Part shown: positions 49,771 through 58,969 of the stretch, one piece after another | Position numbering within the stretch: position 1 is the first letter of the stretch | How the letters are laid out: each line of letters opens with the position of its first letter | Assembly (NCBI RefSeq): GCF_006715485.1 | Contig: NZ_VFNH01000005.1 | Location: 1-64,000 of the forward strand | Length of the DNA stretch: 64,000 bases | Direction: 5' to 3' | DNA from: Herbaspirillum sp. SJZ107 | Lineage (GTDB): Bacteria; Pseudomonadota; Gammaproteobacteria; Burkholderiales; Burkholderiaceae_D | Translations under genes and position numbers: made by a program | The notes under the pieces: model-generated | Database searches by the model: none | Seen by the model: the letters and a program-made list of their open reading frames with translations, nothing else | Told to the model about the DNA's origin: nothing

Positions 49771-52215
49771 TTAGTGAGTGCTCCCTGCCGGCGGATTCGG
49801 CAGGTCGCGGTCATGCGTGCCCCAGCCCTTGGTATCCGGCTGCGGCGCGAGCTTGTACGTCAGAGTCCCGGCAGCCTGCAATTGCTCCCAGTTGAGCCAC
49901 ACCTGGTTCTGCGCGCGGCCGTTCCAGCTGGCCGACTGCACAAAGCGGCGCTCGCCCGGCTTGGCACCCGGCGCGTCGATACGGAGGGTGCGGCCCGGTG
50001 CCAGGTCGATCTCGGCACGTGCGAAGCGCGGTGCATGCAGCAGGAAGCGGCCGCTGCCCGGCGCATCCGGGTAAATACCCAGGGCGCTGAACAGGTACCA
50101 GGCCGACATCGTGCCGAGGTCGTCGTTGCCGGTGACGCCCGCCGGGCCGTTGCCGAACAGCGTTTCCGCTGCGCGCAGCACCGTCGTGGTTTTCCATGGC
50201 TGACCCATCAGGGTGTACATCCATGGCGCGTGCAGATCGGGCTCATTGTTGGGATTGTAACGGAATTGGCTGTAATAGCTATAGGGACCGACGACCCACG
50301 ACTTGCGCACCGCGGCCGGATCGGCCACCAAGGCGTCGTAATCGAAGAATTGGTCGAGGCGGTGCAGTGCCTGCTTCTGGCCGCCCATTGCCGCGGCCAG
50401 GCCCGGCACATCCTGCTGGACCAGCCACTGGTATTGCCAGCCTGTGCCTTCGTGGAAGCCCTGGTCGCCGCGCGGATCGTATTTGCCGTCGATGTCGCTG
50501 ACCCACTTGCCGTCTTCCGAACGCGGACGCGGGAAGCCGCGCTGGCCGGTCTCGGCGTCGGTCACGCTCGGGTCCCACACCTTCTTCCAGTTGAGGGCGC
50601 GCTGCGCCAGCACCTGGGCGTCGTCAGTCTTGCCGAGCGCCTTGGCCATCTGCGCCAGCGCGCCGTCGGCCAGCGCGTATTCCATGGTCGCCGAGGCGCC
50701 GTGGTGCGGATCGGTGTCCATGCCCTTCGACATGAAAGTGCGGTCGTGCTGCACGAAGCCCTGGCGCAGGTAGCTCGGGTTGCCCGCGCGGCCCTGCGGA
50801 CGGATGCCGAAGGCCGGCACGCCGAAGGCGTTTTCGCGCAGCGCGGCGTAGGCCTGCTCTTCGCGGCCCTTCAGCGCGCCGAAGCGCCACAGGTCGACCA
50901 GGAACGGGGTCACCGGGTCGCCGGTCATCACGTTGGTCTCGAAGTTGGCGTAGCCCCAGCGCGGCAGCCAGCCGCCTTCTTCGCGGATCTTCAGCACCGA
51001 GTTGGCGATGTCGCGCGCGCGCTGCGGGCGGATCAGCGCCAGCAGCTGGTTCTGGGCGCGGTAGGTGTCCCACAGCGAGAAGTATTCGTAATAGGTCCAG
51101 TCCCTGGCGGTGTGGATCTGGTTGTCATAGCCGCGGTAGCGGCCGTCGCTGTCGCTGCCGGTCATCGGCTGCAGCAGCGCGTGGTACAACGCGGTGTAGA
51201 ACACGGTGCGGTCGTCGCTGCTGCCGCCTTCGATGCGCACGCTGGACAGCTCGCGCTGCCACTCGGCCTGCGACTTGGCCTTCATCGCATCGAAGCTCAT
51301 CGGCTTGCCGGCAGACATACCTTCGGCCTGCAGGTTGGCGCGTGCGCCGTCGATGTCGACGTGGGAGATCGCGCTGACGGCGGTGACCGCCTTGTTGTTC
51401 TTCAGGTCGAAGGTCAGCCAGACGCCGTGCGGCTTGCCTTCGCCCTGCTGGCTGGGACCCTTCGCATTCGGGAAGCCGCCGCGCTCGTTCCAGATGCCGT
51501 AGGCAGTGACCGGCTGGTCGAAGGTGATGCGGAAATAAGTCGCGTACTTGGTGCCGCCGCAGAAGCTGTTGGTGACGATCTTGCCTTCGACGCTGTTGCC
51601 GTCCACGACCTTCACTTCGCTGCCGATCACCGAATGGCGCTCGTTGGCGGTGCCCAGGTTGAGCAGCACGTGGCCGCTGGCGGCGCCGGGGGCGAAGGTG
51701 TAGCGCTCGGCGGCGGCGCGGGTCAGTGCGGTGGCCTCGGCGGTGATGCCGCCGTAGCTGGTCAGCTTGACCTTGTAATAGCCGGCCTGGCCGACTTCGC
51801 CGTCATGGGTGTATTCGGCGCCGTACTTTTTATAGCTGAAGCTGTCCGCCTTTTTGGTGTCGAAGTCGCCGCCCGGGCCGATGCTGCCGGTGACCGGCAG
51901 CACCTGCAGCTGGCCGCCCTGCTCCCAGCAGCCGGCGCCGGACACGAAGGAGTGGCCGAAGCCGCGGATGCGCTTGTCGCTGTAGCGGTAGCCGGCGTAG
52001 AAGTCGGTGCTCGGGCTGACCTGGATCAGGCCGAACGGGGCCGAGGCGCCCGGATAAGTGTTGCCTTCGTCCTGGGTGCCGATCAGGGTATTCACCGGCA
52101 TGCTGCCCGCAGGGAGCGAAGCGGCGCCGTTGGCGGCCATCGGCAGCGCAAAGGCGGCCATCAGTGCCGCGCACAGGGCCGGCTGGTACAGCGCGAATCG
52201 GGTACGGCTCGTCAC
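49771..52215 (-). CDS. GH92 alpha-mannosidase (1)
   Basis: Exported calcium-dependent exo-alpha-mannosidase of family GH92, 814 aa. The start is GTG 52215 with AAGGAGACCTCAC upstream; the frame reaching 53112 is an antisense-like extension over the previous gene. A signal peptide covers about residues 1-30. Family features: N-terminal PVNTLIGTQDEGNTYPGASAPFG, the catalytic-acid region FHEGTGWQYQW, and the base/metal region NDDLGTMSAWYLFSALG. It cleaves mannose from alpha-mannan or high-mannose N-glycans; linkage (1,2/1,3/1,6) cannot be read. It overlaps the isomerase-kinase gene by 4 nt (GTGA). Confidence 0.95.
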   Translation of the reverse strand: MTSRTRFALYQPALCAALMAAFALPMAANGAASLPAGSMPVNTLIGTQDEGNTYPGASAPFGLIQVSPSTDFYAGYRYSDKRIRGFGHSFVSGAGCWEQGGQLQVLPVTGSIGPGGDFDTKKADSFSYKKYGAEYTHDGEVGQAGYYKVKLTSYGGITAEATALTRAAAERYTFAPGAASGHVLLNLGTANERHSVIGSEVKVVDGNSVEGKIVTNSFCGGTKYATYFRITFDQPVTAYGIWNERGGFPNAKGPSQQGEGKPHGVWLTFDLKNNKAVTAVSAISHVDIDGARANLQAEGMSAGKPMSFDAMKAKSQAEWQRELSSVRIEGGSSDDRTVFYTALYHALLQPMTGSDSDGRYRGYDNQIHTARDWTYYEYFSLWDTYRAQNQLLALIRPQRARDIANSVLKIREEGGWLPRWGYANFETNVMTGDPVTPFLVDLWRFGALKGREEQAYAALRENAFGVPAFGIRPQGRAGNPSYLRQGFVQHDRTFMSKGMDTDPHHGASATMEYALADGALAQMAKALGKTDDAQVLAQRALNWKKVWDPSVTDAETGQRGFPRPRSEDGKWVSDIDGKYDPRGDQGFHEGTGWQYQWLVQQDVPGLAAAMGGQKQALHRLDQFFDYDALVADPAAVRKSWVVGPYSYYSQFRYNPNNEPDLHAPWMYTLMGQPWKTTTVLRAAETLFGNGPAGVTGNDDLGTMSAWYLFSALGIYPDAPGSGRFLLHAPRFARAEIDLAPGRTLRIDAPGAKPGERRFVQSASWNGRAQNQVWLNWEQLQAAGTLTYKLAPQPDTKGWGTHDRDLPNPPAGSTH

Positions 52216-54329
52216 GTGAGGTCTCCTTGGAGTTGATCGAACAGGCGTTGCATGGCCGCCAGCGGCGGCGGGGTGGCGCCCGATTGCAGGCAGGCGGCGG
52301 AACCGGCCGCCAGCGCCGCGTGCAGGTGCGACTGCAGCGGACGGTCGGGATGATTCGACAGGCTGTGCAGCAGGCCGGCGGCGCTGGCGTCGCCGGCACC
52401 GACCGTGTCCACCACCTCGACCTTGGGCGCGCCGGCATCGCTGCGGGCGTCGCCGAGCAGCAGGCTGGCGCCGTCGCCGCCGCGGGTCAGCAGGTAGTAG
52501 GCGGACGGGTTCATGGCGCGCAGCCGTGTCAAAGCCTGCTCCGGCTCGGTGCCGGGGAACAGGCCGCGCAGGTCGTCGTCGGACACCTTGATGACGTCGG
52601 CCAGTGCCGCCATCGCCTGCAGTGTCGGCGTGTAGCGCTCGTCCATCAGGTTGCGGTAGTTCGGGTCGTAGCTGATCCTGACGCCGCGCGCCTTCAGCTG
52701 GCGCGCCAGCGCGACCAGGTTCGAGGCCAGCGGTTCGCGCGCCAGGCTGATGCCGCCGAAGTGCGCCCAGCGCAGCGCGTCGTCCCAGCCGGCCGGCAGC
52801 GCCGCCGGATCGAAATGCAGGTCGGCGCTGTCGTCGCCGATGAAGAAGTAGCGCGGCGGTTCGGTCTTCTCGACGATCGCCAGCAGCGGCGAACGCTCGA
52901 CGCGCTGCAGCGTGCGCAGGTCCAGGCCGACGGCTTCGCTGGCGGCCCAGATGGCGTCGCCGAAGCGGTCCTGGCTGATGGCGCCGGCAAACGCGGTGCG
53001 TTCGCCCAGTGCGGCCAGGGCGCGCGCCACGTTCCAGGTCGAGCCGCCAACGCGGCTGACCCAGCGCTCGTCGCCCTGGTCGAGCATGTCGGTCAGCGCT
53101 TCGCCGGCGCACAGCATCAGCGGCGCTTCGTTCAGCACCGCCACGATGTCGTAGCAGGCGCCCATGGTGTGATAATCGACCTTGCCGGCCGGGCTCTTTT
53201 CGTCGCTCAGCTTGCGGTTCTCGCGGTCGAGGATGCGGAACCAGGCGCCGTGTTCGTGGTCGACGAAGTGGGTCCAGCTATAGGCCCACAGGCGGTCGTA
53301 CCACGCCCAGTATTTTTCGTTGCCGGTGCGTTTCGCCAGCATGGCGGCGGCGGCGGCGCTTTCGGCCTGCACCCAGAAATACTTGTGGAAGTCGCAGATC
53401 TCCAGGCTGGGGGCCAGCGAGTAGCACAGGCCGCCGTACTGCGGGTCCCAGCCCTTTTCCACCGCCACGGTGAACAGGCGCTCGGCGGTCGGCAGCAGCC
53501 AGCCGAGGTCGTGTTCGAGCACGCCCTGGGCGCGTTCTTCCAGCTGCACCAGCAGCTTGGCCCATTCCGTGAAATGGCCCGGCTGGTAGCCCCACGGGCG
53601 GAACAGGTTTTCCGGATCGTCGATGTTGAACTTCCAGTCCGGCTGCCAATCCGGATCGTAGTGTTCCCAGATCAGGCCACCGCAGCGCCCGGCCTGGCGC
53701 TGGGTGATGTTGTAGGCCACCAGGTAGGCGCGTTCCAGGTAGCGGCGCTCGCCGGTGGCCTGGTACGCCGCCTGCAGCGCTTCGCAGGCGTGCATGTTGG
53801 CGTTCTGGCCGCGGTAGGTCGACAGCACGCTCCAGTCCTGGCTGGCCTCGTCGGCGTACAGGCCCGCTTCCGCATCCCAGAAGCGTTTTTCCATCAGTTC
53901 GAAAGCTTCGCCGACCCACGCACGCGCCTCTTCCATGCCTGCCATGAGCGCATGCGCATAGGCCAGCAGCACGAAGGCTTCGCCGTAGCAGTGCTGGGTA
54001 CCGTCTTCGATCTTGCCGTCGTCCAGCATCCAGGCGTAGCCGTCGCCATCCGCGGCGCGGTGCGCCTCGCGCACGAAGCGCACCGCATGGCGCAGGCCTT
54101 CCAGATAGGCCGGGTCCTGGAAATGACGGTACGCCATCGCATAGGTGAACACGAAGCGGGTACTGCTCACCAGGTGGCGGTGGTGCGCGTCGTAGACCGT
54201 GCCGTCATCCTTGAAGAAGTGATACATGCCGCCGGCGGGGTCGATCGCGCGCGGGTGGTAGAAGCGCATGGTGTGCCGTGCGTGGTCGAGCAGCACGGCC
54301 GGGCTGCGGAAGTTCGGGAGAGTGGTCAT
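52212..54329 (-). CDS. AGE-family mannose isomerase fused to PfkB fructokinase
   Basis: Bifunctional cytoplasmic protein, 705 aa. The N-terminal half (about 1-405) is an AGE-family alpha/alpha barrel: HHRHLVSSTRFVFTYA, WEHYDPDWQPDW, PGHFTEWAKLL and the DFHKYFWVQAE active-site histidine region, typical of mannose isomerases. The C-terminal half (about 408-705) is a PfkB sugar kinase that starts almost immediately with LMLCAGEALTDML, contains GGSTWNVARALAALG and ends with DTVGAGDASAAGL, the anion-hole/base motif. The predicted sequence is D-mannose to D-fructose to fructose-6-phosphate. It lies between the LacI regulator (27-nt gap) and GH92(1) (4-nt overlap). Confidence 0.9.
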   Translation of the reverse strand: MTTLPNFRSPAVLLDHARHTMRFYHPRAIDPAGGMYHFFKDDGTVYDAHHRHLVSSTRFVFTYAMAYRHFQDPAYLEGLRHAVRFVREAHRAADGDGYAWMLDDGKIEDGTQHCYGEAFVLLAYAHALMAGMEEARAWVGEAFELMEKRFWDAEAGLYADEASQDWSVLSTYRGQNANMHACEALQAAYQATGERRYLERAYLVAYNITQRQAGRCGGLIWEHYDPDWQPDWKFNIDDPENLFRPWGYQPGHFTEWAKLLVQLEERAQGVLEHDLGWLLPTAERLFTVAVEKGWDPQYGGLCYSLAPSLEICDFHKYFWVQAESAAAAAMLAKRTGNEKYWAWYDRLWAYSWTHFVDHEHGAWFRILDRENRKLSDEKSPAGKVDYHTMGACYDIVAVLNEAPLMLCAGEALTDMLDQGDERWVSRVGGSTWNVARALAALGERTAFAGAISQDRFGDAIWAASEAVGLDLRTLQRVERSPLLAIVEKTEPPRYFFIGDDSADLHFDPAALPAGWDDALRWAHFGGISLAREPLASNLVALARQLKARGVRISYDPNYRNLMDERYTPTLQAMAALADVIKVSDDDLRGLFPGTEPEQALTRLRAMNPSAYYLLTRGGDGASLLLGDARSDAGAPKVEVVDTVGAGDASAAGLLHSLSNHPDRPLQSHLHAALAAGSAACLQSGATPPPLAAMQRLFDQLQGDLT

Positions 54330-54356
54330 AGTGGGTGGCGGGGGTGGGTCGGTGTG

Positions 54357-55343
54357 CTAGTCGTCGTAGCTGCTTTCGCGCACGATCAGTTCGACCGGCA
54401 CGGTGATCTGGGAAGGCTCGTCGTCCTGCTTGTTCAGCAGCGCGTCGATGCCGGCGCGTCCCAGCGCTTCCTTGTCGACGCGGATCGTGCTGAGCGGAGG
54501 AATGGCGGCGCTGGCGGCGGCGATGTCGTCGAAGCCGACGATGGCGAGGTCGGACGGAACGCGCAGGCCTTCGCCCAGGGCATACTTCATGGCAGCCAGC
54601 GCGGTGCTGTCGTTGTAGCAGAACAGCCCATCGGGCCGCTTGGGCAAGGCCAGCAGGCTGCGCATCGCTTCGGCCACGCCCTCGTCGCCTTCGCCCAGGT
54701 TGGGTACGATGATTTCGAGGTCGGGGTCGGCATGCATGCGGGCGTCGAACAGGGCCTGGCGAAAGCCGCGGTTGCGCTGCTGGATACTGTAGTGGGCCAG
54801 GGAGCCGGACAGCATGGCGATGCGCTTGCGGCCGCAGCGCAGCAGGTGCTGGGTGGCCAGGTAGCCGCCGCGCATGTTGTCGGCATTGATCGAGCCGAAA
54901 CTGCGCCGGTGCATGTCGACCAGCACCAGCGGCTTGCCGACCTGCTGCAGCGCGCCCAGTACTTCCGGCTCGAAGAAGCCGGCGCACAGGATCGCATCCG
55001 GCTGGTGCAGGCGGATCTGTTCCAGCACCGGTTCGGCCGGACCGACCGCGATGAACGACAGGGCAATGCCTTCGCGCCGGCAAGCCTCTTCGGCGCCGTG
55101 CAGCACGGGCGAGAAGAACGGACTGGACGCCAGCGTGTTGTGCTGGCTGTGCAGCAGGAAGGCAATGCGGCGGATGCGGCCCTTCTTGAGCTGCGAGAAG
55201 TCGTAGCCGAGGCGGATCGCCGTTTCGCGCACGATGTTGCGCGTGACCTCGGTCATGCCGGCCTGGTTCTTCAATGCGCGCGATACCGTGCCGATCGACA
55301 ATCCGGTCGCCCCCGCGATGTGGCGGAGCGTGACATGGCTCAT
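54357..55343 (-). CDS. LacI-family regulator of the mannose locus
   Basis: Cytoplasmic transcription factor, 328 aa. The N-terminal LacI helix-turn-helix reads TLRHIAGATGLSIGTVSRAL, followed by the hinge and a periplasmic-binding-protein-like sensor domain (FCYNDSTALAAMKYALGEG, AIVGFDDIAAA). Probably represses the isomerase-kinase/GH92/transporter operon downstream and perhaps the upstream genes, with a mannose-derived sugar as inducer; this is inferred from location. AT-rich palindromes just upstream are candidate operators. Confidence 0.92.
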   Translation of the reverse strand: MSHVTLRHIAGATGLSIGTVSRALKNQAGMTEVTRNIVRETAIRLGYDFSQLKKGRIRRIAFLLHSQHNTLASSPFFSPVLHGAEEACRREGIALSFIAVGPAEPVLEQIRLHQPDAILCAGFFEPEVLGALQQVGKPLVLVDMHRRSFGSINADNMRGGYLATQHLLRCGRKRIAMLSGSLAHYSIQQRNRGFRQALFDARMHADPDLEIIVPNLGEGDEGVAEAMRSLLALPKRPDGLFCYNDSTALAAMKYALGEGLRVPSDLAIVGFDDIAAASAAIPPLSTIRVDKEALGRAGIDALLNKQDDEPSQITVPVELIVRESSYDD

Positions 55344-55368
55344 GGCTGCGTAGGGTCTCCGATTATCG

Positions 55369-55379
55369 GTTTAATAAAC
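55369..55379. promoter_or_regulatory. Candidate LacI-type operator 1
   Basis: GTTTAATAAAC, an odd-length palindrome, 26 nt upstream of the LacI gene start. Its GTTTA half recurs in the second site at 55505. Confidence 0.45.
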
Positions 55380-55504
55380 GCTTATGGCTGCGTTTTCAGG
55401 TGTCGGGCCGGAGGCCGGCGCCGCACCTGTTCATAGTCAGATTTATAGCAGCCGCCGTTTAACAGCGTCAACAACGGCGGCCGATTTCGGGGGCGTTTTA
55501 GCGC

Positions 55505-55518
55505 CGTTTTACTAAACG
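55505..55518. promoter_or_regulatory. Candidate LacI-type operator 2
   Basis: CGTTTTACTAAACG, dyad with matching GTTT/AAAC arms to the site at 55369; both lie in the 221-bp gap upstream of the regulator gene. A further GTTTAA half-site is at 55457. Confidence 0.4.
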
Positions 55519-55543
55519 CGGGCGTGGCAGGCGCCACGCCCGC
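55518..55543 (-). terminator. Hairpin after GH92 (2)
   Basis: An 11-bp perfect GC-rich stem (55518-55528 with 55533-55543) with loop AGGC, 22 nt after the GH92(2) stop. There is no clean T-run, so it may be a processing/stability hairpin or a weak terminator. Confidence 0.55.
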
Positions 55544-55564
55544 ACGGCGTGCAGCTTCGCGTGT

Positions 55565-58500
55565 TTACTGCACCTGCGCCGTCGACACGGCGGTGCGCAC
55601 GTCCGGCTCCAGCAGCTCGAGCTCGGCCACCTCGACCGCGGCCCCATTGTCGAAGCGCAGGCGGTATTCGCGATAGGCGCCCGGCTTGGCGATGCGGAAC
55701 GGACGCAGCTGCTGGGCCCAGGCGAAGGCTTCGCCGTGGCGCTGGTCGAGCACGGTCCAGGCGCCCTTGCCTGCACGCGTACGGCCTTCCAGCGTCCAGC
55801 CCAGGCCCTGCAGCGGGGCCTTGCCGCCGGTGATCGTGTAGTAGCTGGCCTTGGCCGCTTCGGCGAACGCGAAGCCGACGGCGGCGCGCGCCGGCAGCGG
55901 CATCGCGGTCGCGGCATCGTCGTCGACCAGCGCGGCAGCGGCGCCGGCGCCTTCCAGCGTGACGGCAGTCGCGCGGCCGGTCAGGTCGTGCATGCCCAGC
56001 GGCTGCTTGCCCGGCGCGGTCAGCGACGCCGGCAGCGCATTCGGCGCACTGCCCCACGCCGACGGCTTGCTGCCCATCTCGAATTCGAGCGTGGCGCCGG
56101 CCGCGATGTCGGCGTGGCGGATCCAGGCCTGGTTCCACGGCTTGCCGTTGACCTTCAGCGACTGCACATAGACATTCTCCGGGCCGTTGTTGTGCGCGAT
56201 GACGCTCAGGGTGCGGCCGTTCTCCAGCTTGACGTCGGTGCGCTCGAAGGCCGGCGAGCCGATGATGTATTCCGGAGAACCCATCCGCAGCGGATACAGG
56301 CCGAGTGCCGCGAAGGTGTACCAGGCCGACATCTCGCCGTTGTCCTCGTCGCCCGCATAACCCTGGCCGATCTCGCTGCCGAGATACAGGCGGCGCACCA
56401 CCTCGCGCGAGATCTGCTGGGTCTTCCACGGCTGGCCGGCCGGCGTGTACATCCAGGGGATGTGGTGCGAGATCTGGTTGCTGTGCGCGTACATCCCCAG
56501 GCGCACGTCGCGCGCCTCGGTCATCTCGTGGATCACGCCGCCGTAGCCGCCGGCCACCTGGGCACTGCCGGTTTCCGGGGTAGAGAAGAACTGGTCGAGG
56601 CGGGCCGCCAGCTTGTCGCGGCCGCCCATCAGCGAGGCCAGGCCGTTGGCGTCGTGCGAGGCGGTGAAGGCGAAGTTCCAGGCGTTCGATTCGGTATAGT
56701 CCCTGCCCCAGCGCTCCGGGTCGAAGCTGGCGGCCGGCTCGCGCCACTCGCCCTTGGCGTCGCGGCCGCGGAAGAAGCCGGTACCGGTGTCGTACAGGTG
56801 CACGTAATCGACCGCGCGGGCGCGGAAGTAGTCGGCTTCCTCGCGGTAGCGGCGCGCACGCGCCGGGTCCTTTTCGTCGCGCGCCAGCGCGCTGCCCAGC
56901 TGCGCCAGGCTGAAGTCGTTGAGCGCACCCTCGAGCGTCCACGACATGCCCTCGTGGACCGAGGTGTCGGCGTAGCCGCGGTACATCGACTGCGCCAGGC
57001 CCTTGCGGCCGACGTTCGAGACCGGCGGCACCGCGGTGGCGTTCTTCAGCGCCGCCTCGTAGGCCTGGTGCGCATCGAAGCCGCGCACGCCCTTCAGCCA
57101 GGCATCGGTAAAGGCGACGTCGGAACTGGTGCCCACCATCAGGTCGGCATAGCCCGGCGACGACCAGCGCGCCACCCAGCCGCCGTCGCGGTACTGCTGC
57201 AGGAAGCCGTCGATCATCTCGCCGGCCTGCTTCGGCGTGAACAGCGCGTACGCCGGCCAGCTGGTACGGAAGGTGTCCCAGAAGCCGTTGTTGACGTAGG
57301 TCTTGCCGGGACGGACCGGGGTCGAGGTCTTGAGCGCGTCGCCGCCGGCGTTGTCCTTCGACCAGCCGCTCTGGTCGGCGTGGCGCCAGTCCGGCTTGTC
57401 GACGGTGCCGACGTTTTCGTGGCCGATGTTCGGGTACATGAACAGGCGGTACAGGTTCGAGTACACGGTGGTCAGCTGGTCGTCGCTGGCGCCCTGCACT
57501 TTCACGCGGCCGAGCTGTTCGTCCCAGGCCGCCTGGGCGCGCTCGCGCACGGTGTCGAAGCCGGCGTCGCCGACTTCCATGTCGAGGTTGCGCTTGGCCT
57601 GCTCGACCGAGATCAGCGAGGTGGCGATGCGCATGCGCACTTCGCCCTCCGGCGCGGCGAACTTCACGAAGCCGGTCGGACGGCCGGTGTCCAGCAGGCC
57701 GCTGTCGCTCCACTTCTGGTCGAAGCGCGCGAACACGAACATGCGCGAGGCGCCGTTCGACAGGCCGCTGCGGGTGTCGGTGTAGCCGCTCAGGGTCTGG
57801 CTGGCCGCGTCCAGCGCCAAGCCGCCGCGCTTGTCGACGTTATCGAACAGCAGGTTGGCGTCGCCGCCGCGCGGGAAGCGGAAGCGGAATACCGCGGCGT
57901 GGTCGGTCGGCGCGATCTCGGCACGCATGCCGTTGTCGAAGTCGACGCGGTAGGTGTAGGGGCGGGCGAGCTCGTTCTCGTGCGAGAACGCCAGCGCGCG
58001 CTTCTGGCGGTCCGGGTCCGGACGGCCGCTGGCGGCGGACGGCATCACCTGGAAGGTCTGGCGGTCGCCCATCCACGGGCTCGGCTCGTGGCTGAGGTTC
58101 AGGGCCTGCATGCGCGGGCGGTTGTCCGGGCCGTTCTTTTCGTTCCAGCTGTACACCCAGCTCAGGCTGCCGGCATCGGTGGCCGGGGTCCAGAAGTTGA
58201 AACCGTGCGGCATGGTCACCGCCGGGATGTTGTTACCGCGCGAGAAATTGCCGTTGGCCTGGGTGCCGCGCGTGGTCAGTACGTAGTCCGACGGACGGTT
58301 CACGGCCAGGCGCGCCTGGTCGCCGATCGCGATGTCGTCCAGCCAGCCGCTGGCCTTGACGCCGGCCTCGCCGCGCACGTCCAGCTCGATCGCCTTGATG
58401 CGGCGGCCCTTCAGCGCACCGAGGCGCACCGCCTTGCGGGCCCACTGCTGCGGATACAGGGTCTTCGATTGCGCCTGCGCGGCCGCGCCCAGGCGCACGC

Positions 58501-58942
58501 CGTGGTTGTCGACCAGCGCCGTGCCCGACACGCGCTTGCCGTCGTCCAGCACCAGGTCGAGCGAGACGCCGGTGGACGCGGCGGTATTCCCGTCGACGAT
58601 CTCCGGCAGGACCATCCACGACAGCGTGGTGTCGTCCTTGATCTCGATATCGACCGCGAACAGCTGCAGGCGCCCGCCGCTGCCCTCGCTGCTGTAGTGC
58701 AGCGCGCGCAGGCCGCTGTAGCCGGCCTTCGGCTTGGCGGTGTACGGCCGCTCCGGACCGGCGCCGGCGTCGACGCGCACGCCGTTGGCGGCCATGGCGG
58801 CCGGCATCGGATCGGCGGCTTCGAACGAGGTCGAGAAGCGTGCGTCGGCGGCGTGGGCGCCAGCCGCGGCCAGCAGCAGCATGGCGGTGGACACATGCAC
58901 GCTGATGGTGCGCAGGCGGTATTTGCGTGAATCGTATTTCAT
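55565..58942 (-). CDS. GH92 alpha-mannosidase (2) with extra N- and C-terminal domains
   Basis: Large exported GH92 protein, 1125 aa. A signal peptide (about 1-31) is followed by an extra beta-sandwich domain (about 35-220, GSGGRLQLFAVDIEIKDD) before the GH92 core, and a discoidin-like C-terminal domain (about 960-1120) follows it. Core motifs: VHEGMSWTLEGALNDFSLAQ and GDEDNGEMSAWYTFAALG. It differs from GH92(1) in both active-site segments, so the two probably have different linkage preferences. 27 nt downstream of the GH2 gene. Confidence 0.93.
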   Translation of the reverse strand: MKYDSRKYRLRTISVHVSTAMLLLAAAGAHAADARFSTSFEAADPMPAAMAANGVRVDAGAGPERPYTAKPKAGYSGLRALHYSSEGSGGRLQLFAVDIEIKDDTTLSWMVLPEIVDGNTAASTGVSLDLVLDDGKRVSGTALVDNHGVRLGAAAQAQSKTLYPQQWARKAVRLGALKGRRIKAIELDVRGEAGVKASGWLDDIAIGDQARLAVNRPSDYVLTTRGTQANGNFSRGNNIPAVTMPHGFNFWTPATDAGSLSWVYSWNEKNGPDNRPRMQALNLSHEPSPWMGDRQTFQVMPSAASGRPDPDRQKRALAFSHENELARPYTYRVDFDNGMRAEIAPTDHAAVFRFRFPRGGDANLLFDNVDKRGGLALDAASQTLSGYTDTRSGLSNGASRMFVFARFDQKWSDSGLLDTGRPTGFVKFAAPEGEVRMRIATSLISVEQAKRNLDMEVGDAGFDTVRERAQAAWDEQLGRVKVQGASDDQLTTVYSNLYRLFMYPNIGHENVGTVDKPDWRHADQSGWSKDNAGGDALKTSTPVRPGKTYVNNGFWDTFRTSWPAYALFTPKQAGEMIDGFLQQYRDGGWVARWSSPGYADLMVGTSSDVAFTDAWLKGVRGFDAHQAYEAALKNATAVPPVSNVGRKGLAQSMYRGYADTSVHEGMSWTLEGALNDFSLAQLGSALARDEKDPARARRYREEADYFRARAVDYVHLYDTGTGFFRGRDAKGEWREPAASFDPERWGRDYTESNAWNFAFTASHDANGLASLMGGRDKLAARLDQFFSTPETGSAQVAGGYGGVIHEMTEARDVRLGMYAHSNQISHHIPWMYTPAGQPWKTQQISREVVRRLYLGSEIGQGYAGDEDNGEMSAWYTFAALGLYPLRMGSPEYIIGSPAFERTDVKLENGRTLSVIAHNNGPENVYVQSLKVNGKPWNQAWIRHADIAAGATLEFEMGSKPSAWGSAPNALPASLTAPGKQPLGMHDLTGRATAVTLEGAGAAAALVDDDAATAMPLPARAAVGFAFAEAAKASYYTITGGKAPLQGLGWTLEGRTRAGKGAWTVLDQRHGEAFAWAQQLRPFRIAKPGAYREYRLRFDNGAAVEVAELELLEPDVRTAVSTAQVQ

Positions 58943-58969
58943 GGTGCGGATCGTCTCCTTGAAAAATTC

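Noticed and set aside
49603..52236. 877-codon plus-strand frame over GH92 (1), and similar frames over GH92 (2) and GH2
   Set aside because: Antisense shadows of recognised glycoside hydrolases.
52216..53112. N-terminal extension of the GH92 (1) frame
   Set aside because: Overlaps the kinase domain in another frame; GTG 52215 with AAGGAG and a signal peptide is the start.
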